The translations under genes and the position numbers were made by a program. The notes under the pieces are model-generated. The model saw only the letters and a list, made by a program, of their open reading frames with translations, had not been told where the DNA came from and searched no databases. From Solicoccozyma terricola (Eukaryota; Basidiomycota; Tremellomycetes; Filobasidiales; Piskurozymaceae): a DNA stretch of 64,000 nucleotides. The stretch spans positions 1,915,451 to 1,979,450 of the forward strand of contig BCLD01000001.1 in assembly GCA_001600875.1 (NCBI GenBank). Direction: 5' to 3'. This document shows, piece by piece, positions 21,484-33,349 of the stretch; position 1 is the stretch's first letter; every line of letters begins with the position of its first letter.

Positions 21484-21735
21484 ACCTCTGATCATCACTC
21501 GGACGACTCTCTAATATTACTCAAAAAGTCTCGAGAACGGGGATCACTCAGAAGTCGGACTATGCACGGCGATGGAGAGATGTCGAATTCTCAGTTGGAG
21601 GGGAATCTTTGATGACACTTTTGTTTTTCTTTTGCGATGATGACATCTGTCTCGTTTGGATTTTATTGCCGGTGTTCGCCTGTCGATTTGCGTCCTGATC
21701 ATGTTCTGCATTGGGTACAATACTCGATCGTCTAT

Positions 21736-23542
21736 TCACTTTTGCCGTCGTACACGCAATCCTGTTCCACTATCCGACCGTTCAACCTTCTCCATCGATG
21801 TGCTCATGCCATTCGTCGCTGTGGCCGTAATCACTGCCGATTCCTCTTCCTCCTCCTTACTTGGCTCTGCTGACGGTGGACTGGCGTAACTGTATAGCAA
21901 AGGCCCAACTACACGAGGTCGAGTTCGAACGTTATTAGTGCGTCTCCATCCAGGCTGTGTCAAGGCACTCACGGAGGACCATCATCGCTCCGCACGCCAA
22001 ACCAATATTGTATCCCGAACCATAGTACACCACGCTTATCAACAGAGAGACTGCTTTCCGAACAGTAAGAATGAGGTTGACCGAGACAGCCGATACTCTC
22101 TGCGACAAGCGGTGAAAAAACAAAAGGTTTTTGAGTTCCGCGCACGAACTCCTCCCTGATGACATGACATGGGCCCGTTAACTCACCGACGTTAATCGGT
22201 TGACTCCTCTTATACACAATCCCTGCGTCACCACGTTAGTGGCCAACGCCACCCAACCTGTCGGAATAGCAATATGCCAATCGTTCATCGCCTCTCCTCC
22301 GCCAACTGGGTACTTGTTCGGCGTGAGAGCCGATGGAAATGGTATACGAAGTGGAGGGGATTGAGTGAGGGTGACGAAGTTGGCTCGAAGTGACGAGTGG
22401 AAGGGGATGAAGAATGGTAACGACAGAAAATGCTATATGAATCCAAACGATGAGCTGAAGACCGAGCCGCTTGCTTTGACCACTCACTTGATAAAACAAC
22501 CCTTCCTTCCACACCGCACCATACCGCTTATAAGTCCCTTCCTGCCATAATCCCAAGAAGGCGGAAAGCACTAGCGCGCAGGTCAAAAGAGCGATCCCAA
22601 GTGCATATTGCATCTCAGCGGATAGTCCAGGAGTGAGTGTCGTTATATCGGCGGTGGACGAAGAGATTGACGGAGGCCTGGTTTTGGATTTGGGAGGGGC
22701 GGATATGGTGGCAAGGAGGATACCGCCTGTGACTAGGAACACAGCGGTCTGCAATTGAAGGTCTTTTGAGCTCACGCCCACCTGCACACTCAAATTGAGC
22801 GCTGGCACTTACGACTTGCAAGCCTGAATACCTCTTGTTGCCGATGAGCCATCCAACAGCCATCGAAATGGAGAGGCCTTATGTGATGACTTTGTCAGTG
22901 AGAAGATAAAGGCTTGTAACGTCAGACAGAGACAGCTCACCGCCGGACCTGAAGATGATATGAACAGGTAGTGGGACCTGTATTGTTAACGAGGAACACC
23001 ATCAGATTCTGCTGCCATATATCCCTTCCCACGAGGATCTTGCTTACCTTCAAACTCAAAGCAAAGTTGTTCATCAAAGATACTGCTAGAAAAAGCACAA
23101 CTTGCACGAACCACCTTCGGAGAGGCACGATTCGAGGTCTTATCCGTGGCACCCATGTCGAAACTGTCTTTCCGCCCGCTGTCTTGTTTTCAAATGTGAT
23201 CTGCGTGGATGCCGTCTGTGCTGTTACGTATGCGAATTGAGCAAACGTGAGGAAGATGCCTGTATGAGGTGGCAGGCGCGTTTTGAGTGTCCTTCCAAAT
23301 AATCGTATTTGCTTGAAAGACCTCACCGGCATTTGGAAAGTGCTTCAAGACAGCTTCCAGAGCAAAAACATTCCTGATGATAGTGGGAGAGCGTGGAGAG
23401 CGTCAACATCGACATTGATGTCACTGGCCGGACGCTGTCCTCACCAGCAACATCCTCCGAATACCATCCCTAATATAGACGTCCATTCGAGTAGATCAGA
23501 GCTGCTGACGGTTCCCCGTGGTACTGCAATGCCCTCTGCCAT
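21736..23542 (-). CDS. UAA-family nucleotide-sugar transporter (YEA4/SLC35B4-like, probably UDP-GlcNAc)
   Basis: Seven or more exons from MAEGIAVPRGTVSSSDLLEW (start at 23542) through FGGCCWNVFALEAVLKHFPN, IFLTFAQFAYV, LAVSLMNNFALSLKVPVHII, FRSGGLSISMAVGWLIGNKR, AVFLVTGGILLATIS, a loop of about 25 residues, MQYALGIALLTCALVLSAFL, GLWQEGTYKRYG, FYQHFLSLPFFIP, and a final pair of spans with TVTLILTVRKAVSLLISVVY. The NNxAL…VPxHxIFRS block and the HxLSLP block are typical of SLC35B4/Yea4, Golgi/ER carriers importing UDP-N-acetylglucosamine (and in animals UDP-xylose) in exchange for UMP. The C-tail is Glu-rich with RVRRQK at the end. Substrate is inferred from family resemblance. A TCACGTGAC palindrome lies 95 nt upstream of the start. 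Confidence 0.85.
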
Positions 23543-23766
23543 GTGAGCGGGACGGGCGATGCAGTATGATCCTTGCTGTCTGTCGGTAGTTGAGCAAGTT
23601 GTGAACCAAGTAACATTGTCGAAACGTGGTTAAGGATCACGTGACCAATATCATCAACGCCACTACAATCGACAACCAGTGGTCAACTACAACACAAATC
23701 TGGTAAAATGCGCTTCCCCATCTCGCATTGATTCGCCATCCAACTTCCCTTCCAGATCACGCACCC

Positions 23767-26700
23767 TCACCACATTCTAGTCGACGGACCAATCTGTAAC
23801 TCTTGTCGTCTGATAAACTCTCTCAACTCCTCTTCTGTATCGACATCGCATTGACCATTCGCGATCTGGCGTTTGACATCAGAGACAACCGAATCAGAAT
23901 CGTCATGATTGCTTGACTTGGAGACGTGGACGTAAGGCGTGTTGTCGATTCGAAAGTGGTGATCCCTTAGGACTTCGAGGAAGGTAGTCGAATCCTGTGA
24001 GAATTGAATGCCGTTGGTTATTATGCTTTTGATACAAGAAAGACGGGGCGAGTCCTCACTCCTGACCAACTGAACAAACGCTTGAGGATTTCGACGATAG
24101 CCTTGACGTAGTTGGGGAATTCCTCAAAGTTATCCACTTGATCGAAAGGACAGATCACATCAAGGGCACTACCAGCTCCAATTTCAACATCCGACCTCAC
24201 AGTTCAACAGAACGCCCGCTACTTACCGCCAATAATATGAGGCCTTCCATCTGCCCCATGAATCTCCTTCTCGGTAGAAGGACCTCCTCTCGAGGGGAAG
24301 GCTTTGCTCCTCCCTATCCAAGGCAAGAGCTTCTAGCATGAACAACTTATACTCCTCAACCTGACAATCAGCCTCAGCGAGTGCTTCAGCAAGAGCAGGA
24401 TGGACGAGCACGTAGTCGACAGGTAGCTGAAGACGCTGGGAGCAGAGACCAATGACGCGATGGAAGATGCTCCATTGCGTGTTGCTGGTGTATATTCGTG
24501 CCTAGGAGACGAGTGGGATAAGACGTTGGGGCGAGCGCAATGCAGGACACATCTTGGCACTCACGTCCGGTGGTGGTCCGATCTGCTCATCGTCAAGGAC
24601 CTCTTCCTTGCCCTTTCCCTTCCCTTCTCGCGCCGGAACTGTTTCTTCGTGAGCTGTCTTTTGCGGCGATGAGGACGTGCCAGGAGAATGTTTGTCTCGG
24701 GCGGTGCCGTAATCGATGATGTATGGTTTGTTTGAGGGCTCAGGCTGAAGAGGGGCGGTTCAGGATAGTCCATCGGGATGGTAGGCAAGCGAAACCTACG
24801 TGAATCTTTGTCAACTGTCTATATGTCGAGAGGCTCGGATGGAGATGCAGTGACGAGTCAAGATCATCGGTGACGATAACCTAGCATGTTGGGGCGTCAG
24901 GGACTGAAAATGAAAACAACAGATGGGACGCGCTCACCGCACGATTGCCTTGCTCGCCCGCAGGTGCTGAGTCGTCTGAGACGTCCATTGTCATAATCTC
25001 ATCGGTGGCAACCTTATCTTCTGGTATCGAGCCATGTTCAGGACACTTGTCGGTGGGCAGGAGGCAGTATAGGTCTGTGTCGGACATGAGGGAGAATAGG
25101 GTTGCATCTTGGCTCTGCGAGTAACATATTGGTTGAGGTGCTCAGCGTCGAAGTCGATGGCCCAGGGTGCCGCTGGACCTCAAAACATACCTCGCCGATG
25201 TGTCTGCCGAAGGCTAGCTGAACCAAACCAAGAATGAAGGCTTGGAAGGACCCATATCTTACTGTTTGCCCCTTAAACGTGGATTGAAACCATCTGTAGG
25301 AAGTGAAGGGATAAGAGATCTTGTTCGACATGCTCTTAGGACGGCGAGCTCACCGATATACGTCGTGTCCGGTGTAGTGCAACCTCTTCAGCTGATTGTT
25401 CTCAACTTCCTCCTTCATCAGCGTAAGCGCTTCTTGTAACTCCAGACCGTAGGTCCGAGCAATGAGATAGAGCCAGTCCTCCGTGCAAAGCACAGGGGGT
25501 AGCACATCGTGGCGAAGAGCGGCGATGCGAACGATATGCAGAAAGTCGGATCGCACGCCACTCATATGTATCTCGGGAGCGCCTGCGTCGAGTGGCGAGA
25601 CTGAGGTGGTCGAAGGGGCAGACGTGAATTGTGTTTGCTCCTGGTGCATGATTATCTTTCAGCCACTGGTTCCACCTCCTTCCAAAAGTCCGTCACTTAC
25701 CACCACGTCCCGTTCGGACCATGAGCTGTGGCCTGTAGGCAATCCTAACCCATCTCCTGGTAACTGCTCCGATTCAATCACTATAACTCCATCCGGTTCG
25801 TACGCCATAACACCATGCGCATCGGTGAAAGGGCTTGCGTTGCCTTCTATCCTCCCCCATTGCGATGGCCAACGGGATCTTCCCTCACTCCAGCCAAACT
25901 CTGCCTCCCAGGTATCAACGTTGCCGCAATCGTCCAATGCAGTCGGATTCGACGCGGGCTTGATCTTCTGCCTCTTGTTCGCATTTGAAGGGTCGATGTC
26001 ATGCTTTGCGGTTGAATTTCTCCCTGATCCTGAATTATCTCTGAAATCCTGCATATTCTGTGGAGATGGTGTCCTAGCACCGACCGTCTTTCCCTCCAGA
26101 TCAACAATCATCGGATTCAAGTCGTCAAAGTCGCCACTCTCTGTCCGACTCCATACGACGTGCCTGGATGCAGGACTAGAATGATGTCCAACAGGAGCGA
26201 GGAAGCTAAGTATGGACGAGCGATAGGGCTTTGAGAGTGAAAAAGAGCGAGTACGGCTGCCCTTGGTTGGATCGACGACATGAGCTTGGGACCGTCCTGA
26301 TGCAAATGAATGTTGATGAGCAAGCCGGGGTGGCGTATAGTCCATTCGCTTGGAAGTGGAATGAGATTCAGTGTTGTGTTCTTGGTGTATGGTGTCCATC
26401 GTACTCTGTGCCTGTTTATTGACTTGATTACTCTCACGGTCCTGTTCAAATCGATGTTGCTTGTTGATCGCGCTCTTCGTACCACTGCTGTCGATTGATC
26501 CATGTTCCGGTGTTTCATTCTTGTGTTCCAGGTCCCACTTCCACAGTAAAGTTCCTTCGTCTTCATCTCCGAACGACCTCGCCTCTAGAGAATGCTCCAT
26601 TCTTCCCCCTCCTTTCCTCTCGGCTTCCCACATACTATCAATCAGATCATCTAATGCGTCTCCCCCCACTCTACCCTCCAACTCTCTCCCACCTTCCGTC

Positions 26701-27911
26701 CTTGATAGACTCGACCGCTTCTTCGGACTTTCAATGGGAGGAGTGAATATCATGCTATCAACGGACTGAGGCAGGGAGATTGTTCGTCTACGTTGTGAAC
26801 CAGAAGAAGAAGTTGGAATCCTCCTCTCGTTGGGAAAGCTGGGAGGATTCTTTTCCGGCTTCGGACGATCACTGGAATATTGGGATATATTGCTAATGTA
26901 TTCATTCCGAGGTGCTGATGGGTGAAGAGGGGTGTTTGGAGAATCTTGGTATGATACGATAGGTAGATGTTTATCTAAGATGTTGTGAGAAATAGTTGCA
27001 AGTGGTAGAGTCTTCACCCGAGAATCCTCAATTAGCTTGTTGAACTCTCTCAGGTGCCCACTTTTCCCTCATCACGAACATCTCAAAACACCCGGATAAA
27101 AACTCACTTTATCGTCTCTCTCAAGCATCTTCCATCCTTTTCCACCCTCGTTTTCCTCTTTACCACTTCTTTCAACCATGACATTATCTCTTCTCCAACC
27201 TAAATCACTTCGAGTTCCTTTCCCAACGATTCCATCAGTAATCCGCTTCATCCTCTGCCTAACCCTATCTCCTACATTTCCAACTTTCAACTTGAATTCG
27301 GATGTTACTTCTTTGATAAATGAATCTGAGACGTGACGTTGTTGTAGAGAAGGGTGATGGGGGATTAGAAGTTGATACGACGAGGAGGAGGTTGAGTAGA
27401 CGCTGTTTGAACGAGGACGTTGGAGAGTGTGAGGAGGAATCGGGTGAAAGGAAGTTGGAGAATTTGACGGTTGAGTTGAAGGCAAGGCGAGTTGCGTGGC
27501 AGGTGTAATATTCTCCATATTACCAGAATGGACATCTCCAATGATAATCATTCCAGAATTTCCTTCAACGTCTCCCATTAAAGATCTCAACGTTGACAAA
27601 TCGATCACCCTATTACTCTCCTTGACGTTCCTTGGTAGGACGATCGTCGTTTGACTGGCATTCATCTTGATTGAACCGGAAGGGAACAAGTGCGCATCCT
27701 TCGAAAGTGTTTGTAGGTTGGATGTAGGAGGTGCATCATAAGAGAGGGATCGTTCAAGTGATGATGGATGTGGTTGATCGTCTAGACGCGGACGTGAACC
27801 AGGAGAAGAAGTGGATGAGTAGTCAGAAGGTGGAATGTCATCTATGAGTTGGGCGGGGTACGTGGATGCTTGAATATGTGGTGCTCCATGTTGTGATTGT
27901 GAACGCGCCAT
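23767..27911 (-). CDS. Large conserved-looking hypothetical protein (1192 residues, ten exons)
   Basis: Ten exons (27911-27108, 27035-25701, 25640-25354, 25293-25191, 25114-24938, 24880-24800, 24744-24565, 24501-24227, 24168-24060, 23994-23767) keep one reading frame through nine canonical introns, giving 1192 residues. I do not recognise the protein. Residues 1-700 are polar and Ser/Pro-rich, likely disordered, with phosphosite-like RSxS sequences. From about residue 715 it becomes globular: SDFLHIVRIAALRHDVLPPV, TEDWLYLIARTYGLELQEAL, GHDVYRWFQSTF, FQAFILGLVQLAFGRHIGE, and later TQWSIFHRVIGLCSQRLQLP, YVLVHPALAEALAEADCQVE, YYWRALDVICPFDQVDNFEE and YVKAIVEILKRLFSW. The many exons in the ordered half suggest real constraint. 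No catalytic motif or membrane span is visible. Confidence 0.7.
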
Positions 27912-28480
27912 GTTGTTGATGGCAAAACCCCGATTGATGAGATCGACGGTAGACCCCCCGGCAAATGTCCCGGTCCGACCGTCAGAATTGGGTGCTGCGA
28001 GCGCCAAATACAGAGAAAAGGGGGATCCCAAGTCAAATCCGGTGCGAGATTGATTGATTAATGATGATACTAAGAATTGAAGATGGAAAGTGGGGGAAGG
28101 TGCATGTCGGTGATCGCGTCTTCATTCCGCCGGGTGTGAAGCGATCTGATACTGGAGTGTGGAGTCAGATGGAGTGAGTGAATGAACTGCCAAATGGGAT
28201 GTGTATTACATGGTATTAGTTGGTTGTACAGGAGAAGCAGTGAAGGATGACCTAGAGGTGAGAGTGACTACCTGTGATCACCATGCACCATGCACCATGC
28301 ACCATTCACCATCCTGTTCTTTGCCACCAAAGGGCTGTTGGTGGTTGGTGGTGCCTGGAGGTCCCGACTGAAATGACACGTCACTGGATGGGGAACAAAT
28401 GGGTGATGCACGTGACCACTCTCTCTCTCTCTCTCTCACGTCGCGGGGATGGATGGCCGCACTCCCCCGCTGCAACTCGG

Positions 28481-28491
28481 GCCTATATACC
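28481..28491 (+). promoter_or_regulatory. TATA-like element of the Yippee gene
   Basis: GCCTATATACC, followed about 30 nt later by a CA-rich leader. Placed 290 nt upstream of the putative leader-intron donor. Confidence 0.4.
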
Positions 28492-28773
28492 TTCTAGTAC
28501 AGTCAAAGGCAGCATAGACCCCCCACCCACCCCGACTCACACCCTCGGTCAACCATCATCAACAACATCAACATCATACATGCATCTCCCAACCACGACT
28601 ACTCCTATTCCAACACACATCTGACATCCAACACACACACCTGCACAACAACACCTTTTCCCCCCGTCACCAAGTCCACTCAACTATCGCCACACAAACG
28701 TACCCCGATTGTTCCGCCTTTTCAGGGGGGGTGGGGACGTGGGATTGCTTTGGCGGTCATACGTGACCAAAGG

Positions 28774-29039
28774 TGAGTCTGGTTACTGAAGAAGTGATGT
28801 CTCGAGTAAACAGACAGTCGGGGGGGGGGGGGGGGTGGCAAGGCTGTTCACCCGCAACACCTCCACTGCATTTCATTTCGGATATGAAGCGCCCCCCCCC
28901 CCCAAAGCTCGGGATCAACCGGCATATTGTCCTAGTTGTCCTTTGAATCGATGTTCTTGAGATTGGAGTCTTTCGTCTCCTTCTATCGAGATCACTGTTC
29001 TTATTATCTGATGCTGATGCTGATGATTTTTATTTTCAG
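28774..29039 (+). other. Putative 5'-UTR intron of the Yippee gene
   Basis: Donor AAG/GTGAGT at 28774 and acceptor TTTATTTTCAG ending at 29039. It holds a G16 run (28820-28835) and a C-run (about 28891-28903). No ATG-initiated frame of note precedes the coding start at 29317. Confidence 0.45.
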
Positions 29040-29316
29040 CTTGTGATCTCCCACCTTGTCCTAGTCACCAAACGTACCCATCAACTACCTCGACCTGGAA
29101 CCCGCCACTAATATCTTGATCCAATCACCTCACCCGGACCCGGAAATCAACTCCCCACTCACCACCTGATCTCTTCAATTCCGAACCCTCCATCACATCG
29201 TCAACAACATCACCAAACCCCATCGTTCATTGAACCTCACCTTCTCCCACATCCAGTAACCCCCCAACCCTGAACCCCGAACCAAGCCAAGATCAATTCG
29301 CCCAAATCACAACGTC

Positions 29317-29949
29317 ATGGGTCGTCAACTCCGAGTCTACCTCTCCGCACGACGAGTATACGGATGTTCTAAATGCAAGAATCATCTGAGCGTCGTTGAT
29401 AGTACCGTCAGCAAGGTGAATTCTTGAGGCTAACTTTCTTTATTCAGGGGTCCAACGAAGGCCCGATTCATTTTTTCGTCATGTATACTGATGTATGATG
29501 ATTCCGGGGGGGTTTTCTTTTTCGTAGGCGTTCAATGGTCAACATGGACGTGCATTCCTAGTTGACTTTGTGTACGTGTCTTTTCCGTTGTCTTTCTTTC
29601 CCTTCTCAACTCCGCATCGCTAATCGGTTTTTCTAACCTCCCATCCACCTAACACCAGCGTAAATATCAAACTCGGTGATCCGGAAGAACGGACAATGTC
29701 AACTGGTCTTCACGTAGTTCGAGATATCTATTGTATAAAATGCGGGACGACAATGGGTTGGAAATATGTAAGTTGTTTATCCTGAGCAAATCCCTTGGGA
29801 CCGGTCTTGATTCGAGCGGTGCTGATATTTGCGTTGGGGTGTGTGTGTGCGTCTCATCAATCAAACAGGATCGTGCATTCGACGTCGCTCAGAAATACAA
29901 GGAAGGGAAATATATCCTGGAGAAGAATCTACTCGTCGATGTCAAGTAG
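29317..29949 (+). CDS. Yippee/YPEL-family zinc-binding protein
   Basis: Four exons give roughly 116 residues, normal for the family. The sequence runs MGRQLRVYLSARRVYGCSKC, KNHLSVVDSTVSK, AFNGQHGRAFLVDFVVNIKL, EERTMSTGLHVVRDIYCIKC, GTTMGWKYDRAFDVAQKYK and EGKYILEKNLLVDVK. The paired cysteines CSKC and CIKC, about 53 residues apart, form the single zinc site of the Yippee fold. GQHGRA and TGLHxVxDIYC are highly conserved. YPEL homologues include yeast Moh1 and plant/animal YPELs, linked to the CTLH/GID ubiquitin ligase and to stationary phase. The role here is inferred only. It is convergent with DRG2 (630 nt apart). Confidence 0.95.
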
Positions 29950-30579
29950 ATTTGCGCGCCGCCCAAGTCCGTATTCGACAGTCTCAGTCTCCAAGGATTC
30001 GTCTCCCCCGGATATCTCAAGGTTATCACCCGGTCTGGTATCCCACAATCTCACATTTTTTTAACTTTTCTTCTCTCATCAACATCCTTTCGCGTCTTAT
30101 TGGATCTTCTCATATCAACCTTCAATCCACTCCCTTCCTTGAACCATCTATTGTTTAATTCCCAAATCCATATTCTCAACAACACATCTTCACTTTCCTT
30201 CACACCTCGTTGTACAACTTTTCATCCTCACATCCTGTATCCCTTTCACCCTCTAGCATTTCTTCACCCACCCCCACGCATTTCATTTCCCTTTTTCTTT
30301 TTCACCCCATTCGCTTATAACTCACTCCATCCACATTGCGCACCCCTGCTCTTCATTCAACACATCACTTCCCATATCGTTGTATTCTTTTATTCTTTGT
30401 CATCGGAAGGAGGATTATGCTCATTTTATTCTTGCTACGAATTGAAGCGCCAATTTCCATAGTACAGAAGAATAAACCGGAAAGAGAAAATCGTTATAAA
30501 TGAAGAATGATACGATGTATACAATGAAAAAAAAAAGGGACCGGCACCCCCCTGGTGATGACACGGTTCCACTTATCGA
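29950..30579. other. Convergent 3' region (Yippee / DRG2)
   Basis: 630 nt, T- and C-rich on the + strand in 30040-30380, consistent with a Yippee 3' UTR. An A10 run lies at about 30528-30537. No supported gene. Confidence 0.5.
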
Positions 30580-32776
30580 TTATTTGGTAAATATACTCAC
30601 CCTGCCGATGCAACGGTGAAACGGTAAGCGTATGGAATGGAAAGTTATCCTTGAGACAGGCACTCACACGTCCTCATCTGATACCAGATGAGTGAGACCG
30701 ACCTGTATGATACAAGAAACAAACAGCAGAAATGAGCCAACCATTGATGAACGAGACACCCTCCAACAGCTATCGATTCACTTTTTGCGGTTGAGGTGAG
30801 AATTTGCTGCTCTTTCCCCAGACGAGCGCGTACCTTCAGGTTCGATAGGTAAGTAAAAGGTTCATCGTGAACACACCGCCATTCGGCCGCACTCACTTGA
30901 AATGAGACGCCAGACTTCGGTGGATACCGTGACAGACCGTCTCGATCGTCGCTCCTTGCCGTAGACAAATTGGATCTGACAAGTCGGGAAGCGCTCCCCG
31001 CTTCTTTGTATATACCCTTTGCACAGCAATGTCAGATTAGACGCCAGACGCCTTAAGCAAAGGGGGGCATTGGGATATTGCACTCACTTGACCAGCGATA
31101 ATTCCTCCCAAATACGTTCGAGGAGATTATCCAAACCCAACCCAAGCTCACACGAAATGACCACATTCATCCCGTCGCCTTCCGATGCTATTCTCTCCGT
31201 CTCCTCGAGAGAGACCGCATCGACCTTATTGAAAACGTAAAGACACGGGAGGTATTTGCGATTGCCAAGAAGAACATCGATGAATTGGTCGGTGGTGATC
31301 TGGGGTTGAATCAATGATGATCAGTTTTCATTGGTAGGCGTGTTTTGAGCTGAACTTACATCCTCTCGGATCATTATATCGCAGTTGTGGACTAGAGAGG
31401 CATACTCATCAGCAATGAGGTAGGATAGGTTAGTCGATCGCACTACCCACTTCGGTAGGCTTGCAGGATCGACCGGATGGTCTTCTCGTCGATATGGTTA
31501 AGCTTGACTGTGTTGTTGAGCTGTGGAGTGGAAAGATGATGAGAGGATTGGGGAATGGTATTCTCTCCGAGAATGCCTACTGACCGTGATCTAACGGGTT
31601 AAGGATCAAGGGTTCAGCAGGATTTCCAGGACGGGGCAATGGACCTCTAGTTACTCACACCACCAGCTGCTTTTTGCCGGAATACAACTGCAACACCAAC
31701 TGGAGGTTGAGAGGGCTGAACAATCCGAAAATTCTACAGCAAGAGCTCACCATCTGGCTTTTGAGTATTCAGCCGTATCCCAACAGCTTCCAATTCCGTC
31801 TCCAACAATCTTCTCTGCTCTGAGCTCTTCGTTGCATCCACTGTTTATCGTACATCTCTCATCAGCCCCGTTCTTCCATCTACCGCGATCCCACGAAAAC
31901 GACCAAACTCACTCATGATGATAATCACATCAGCCGTCTTTGCCACACTGATAACCTGTCTACCACGTCCTCGGCCCATGGCTGCTCCCTCTACGATACC
32001 AGGCAAATCGAGGAGTTGTATACGTGCACCTTCATATTCCAGGACACCTGGAATTGCCTGTGCGAAGACAAAAAGGGATGTGTGACACGATGTGTGTCAA
32101 TATGGAGCCGCGAGCGGGCGAGAGAGTGGGGCACGTACTGTCAGAGTCGTGAATTCATATGCTCCTACTGAAGAAGCAGTTTTGGTGACTCTTGAGAGCA
32201 GCGTCGATTTCCCAACAGACGGGAACCCAATGAGTGCTACCCTTGCATCTTTATTCGAACCCATCATGATCAGCTCCTTTCACCGGACCAAGAGCACGGT
32301 AGTTTCTCACCTCCACTTTTCAAGACGTCAAATCCTTCACCTTTTGCGCCCTTCTTCTCTGGTTCCAGTAATTGAGCACGGTATTTTGCTAATTTGGCCT
32401 TGAGCGTTCCAAGATGATGTTCCGTTGCTTTACTGTGAAAGTGGGGTGAAGCGAGGTCAGTGGACTGGAGAGACCCAGAACGATCCATCCAGGCTTGGCT
32501 CACTTCTTCTGCGCTAGAGGGTTGAGAGTGAGAGAATGAGTAAGATGTTCAGGTTGGAAGTGGTATGTTGTAACTCACTCCTCGACATCTCCTCTATAGA
32601 GGGTGATGGAGTTCATCAGCGTTTGATTGATTTTCAGAAAAGCGAAATAACAAATCTCCTCACTCTCGATATCCCCAATCTGCCAGATATGCATGCAGAG
32701 TTATCAGAGGACGGGGTTCATCTATGACCTATGACCATTCGCCGACACCAGCTCTCACCTTTTCTAGGACACCCAT
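30580..32776 (-). CDS. RBG2: Developmentally regulated GTP-binding protein 2 (Rbg2-like)
   Basis: Many small exons. Exon 1 is 18 nt (MGVLEK, start at 32776). Then come [30 protein letters not shown], the P-loop [31 protein letters not shown], the G3 box [47 protein letters not shown], the G4 box NKVD, then a TGS region [40 protein letters not shown] and [13 protein letters not shown], closing DEDVVSIFTK. The TKKRG…DP and HGIHRSLA blocks fit DRG2/Rbg2 rather than DRG1. Rbg2 works with Gir2 on translating ribosomes and is a member of the OBG-HflX GTPase superfamily. The stop lies in a tiny last exon ending at 30580. The start is 573 nt from the divergent RhoGAP gene. Confidence 0.93.
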
Positions 32777-33349
32777 CTTGATGGTATTTGAAGTGGATTG
32801 ATCGACTTGGTCAAGGAAGAATACAGTGAATGGAGATCTGCTTGGTAGTATTTGCTGCTTCTATCACGACAAGCTGCATGTATAGATGGGGCGCAGCTGT
32901 AGAGGAATGTCGAAGATGCACAAAGGGCTTGCGGCACCGCGGATGGTGGCGAAGTAGGTAGCAGCAACAATAGAATACAATAGGAATATCATTAACACTC
33001 GAGTCCGCTTGTTTGACCGCTCATCAAGCTGAGCGACCAGATTCGTTCGTTCCGTAACTCATCTCTCCTCCGGCTGAAATGAGGATGCCGCCATTTGATT
33101 CTTCAGACAGAGAGGGACGGTCCCCACCATTGCATCTTGCTGTATACCCCGCCCGGTTGTGCAACCTGCTATGGGATTCGCCACACGTGACGCACAGCCA
33201 CCCACCATCAGCTCGATCAGCTCAGGCTCATGTATCCTACCTATCCTTTACACCTCGTCTCACCATCCATCGCAGCAGAGAGGGCTACGGCTCGCACCCA
33301 TCGGCACACCACACCCGGATATTTGCTCGGATCAATCCCCCTTCGTTCC
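32777..33349. promoter_or_regulatory. Divergent promoter region DRG2 / RhoGAP
   Basis: Contains a CACGTG (33184-33189) in CACACGTGACGCA and several C-rich patches near the RhoGAP start. No gene is seen. Confidence 0.45.

Larger units (their letters stand above)
27912..29316. other. Divergent intergenic region with 5' leader of the Yippee gene
   Basis: 1.4 kb without coding sequence. It holds four tandem CACCAT(G/T) units (28280-28312), a CT microsatellite (28420-28438), a CACGTGAC (28409-28416), a TATA-like GCCTATATACC (28481-28491) and a probable 5'-UTR intron (28774-29039). The leader is very C- and A-rich between 28500 and 28690. Confidence 0.55.

Noticed and set aside
28280..28312. Tandem CACCATG units as possible multiple start codons
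   Set aside because: Upstream of the Yippee TATA-like element and without a following open frame; a simple short tandem repeat is the better explanation.
30100..30462. 120-codon frame downstream of the Yippee gene
   Set aside because: T/C-rich 3' UTR sequence translated into Phe/Pro/His-rich peptide without any family resemblance.
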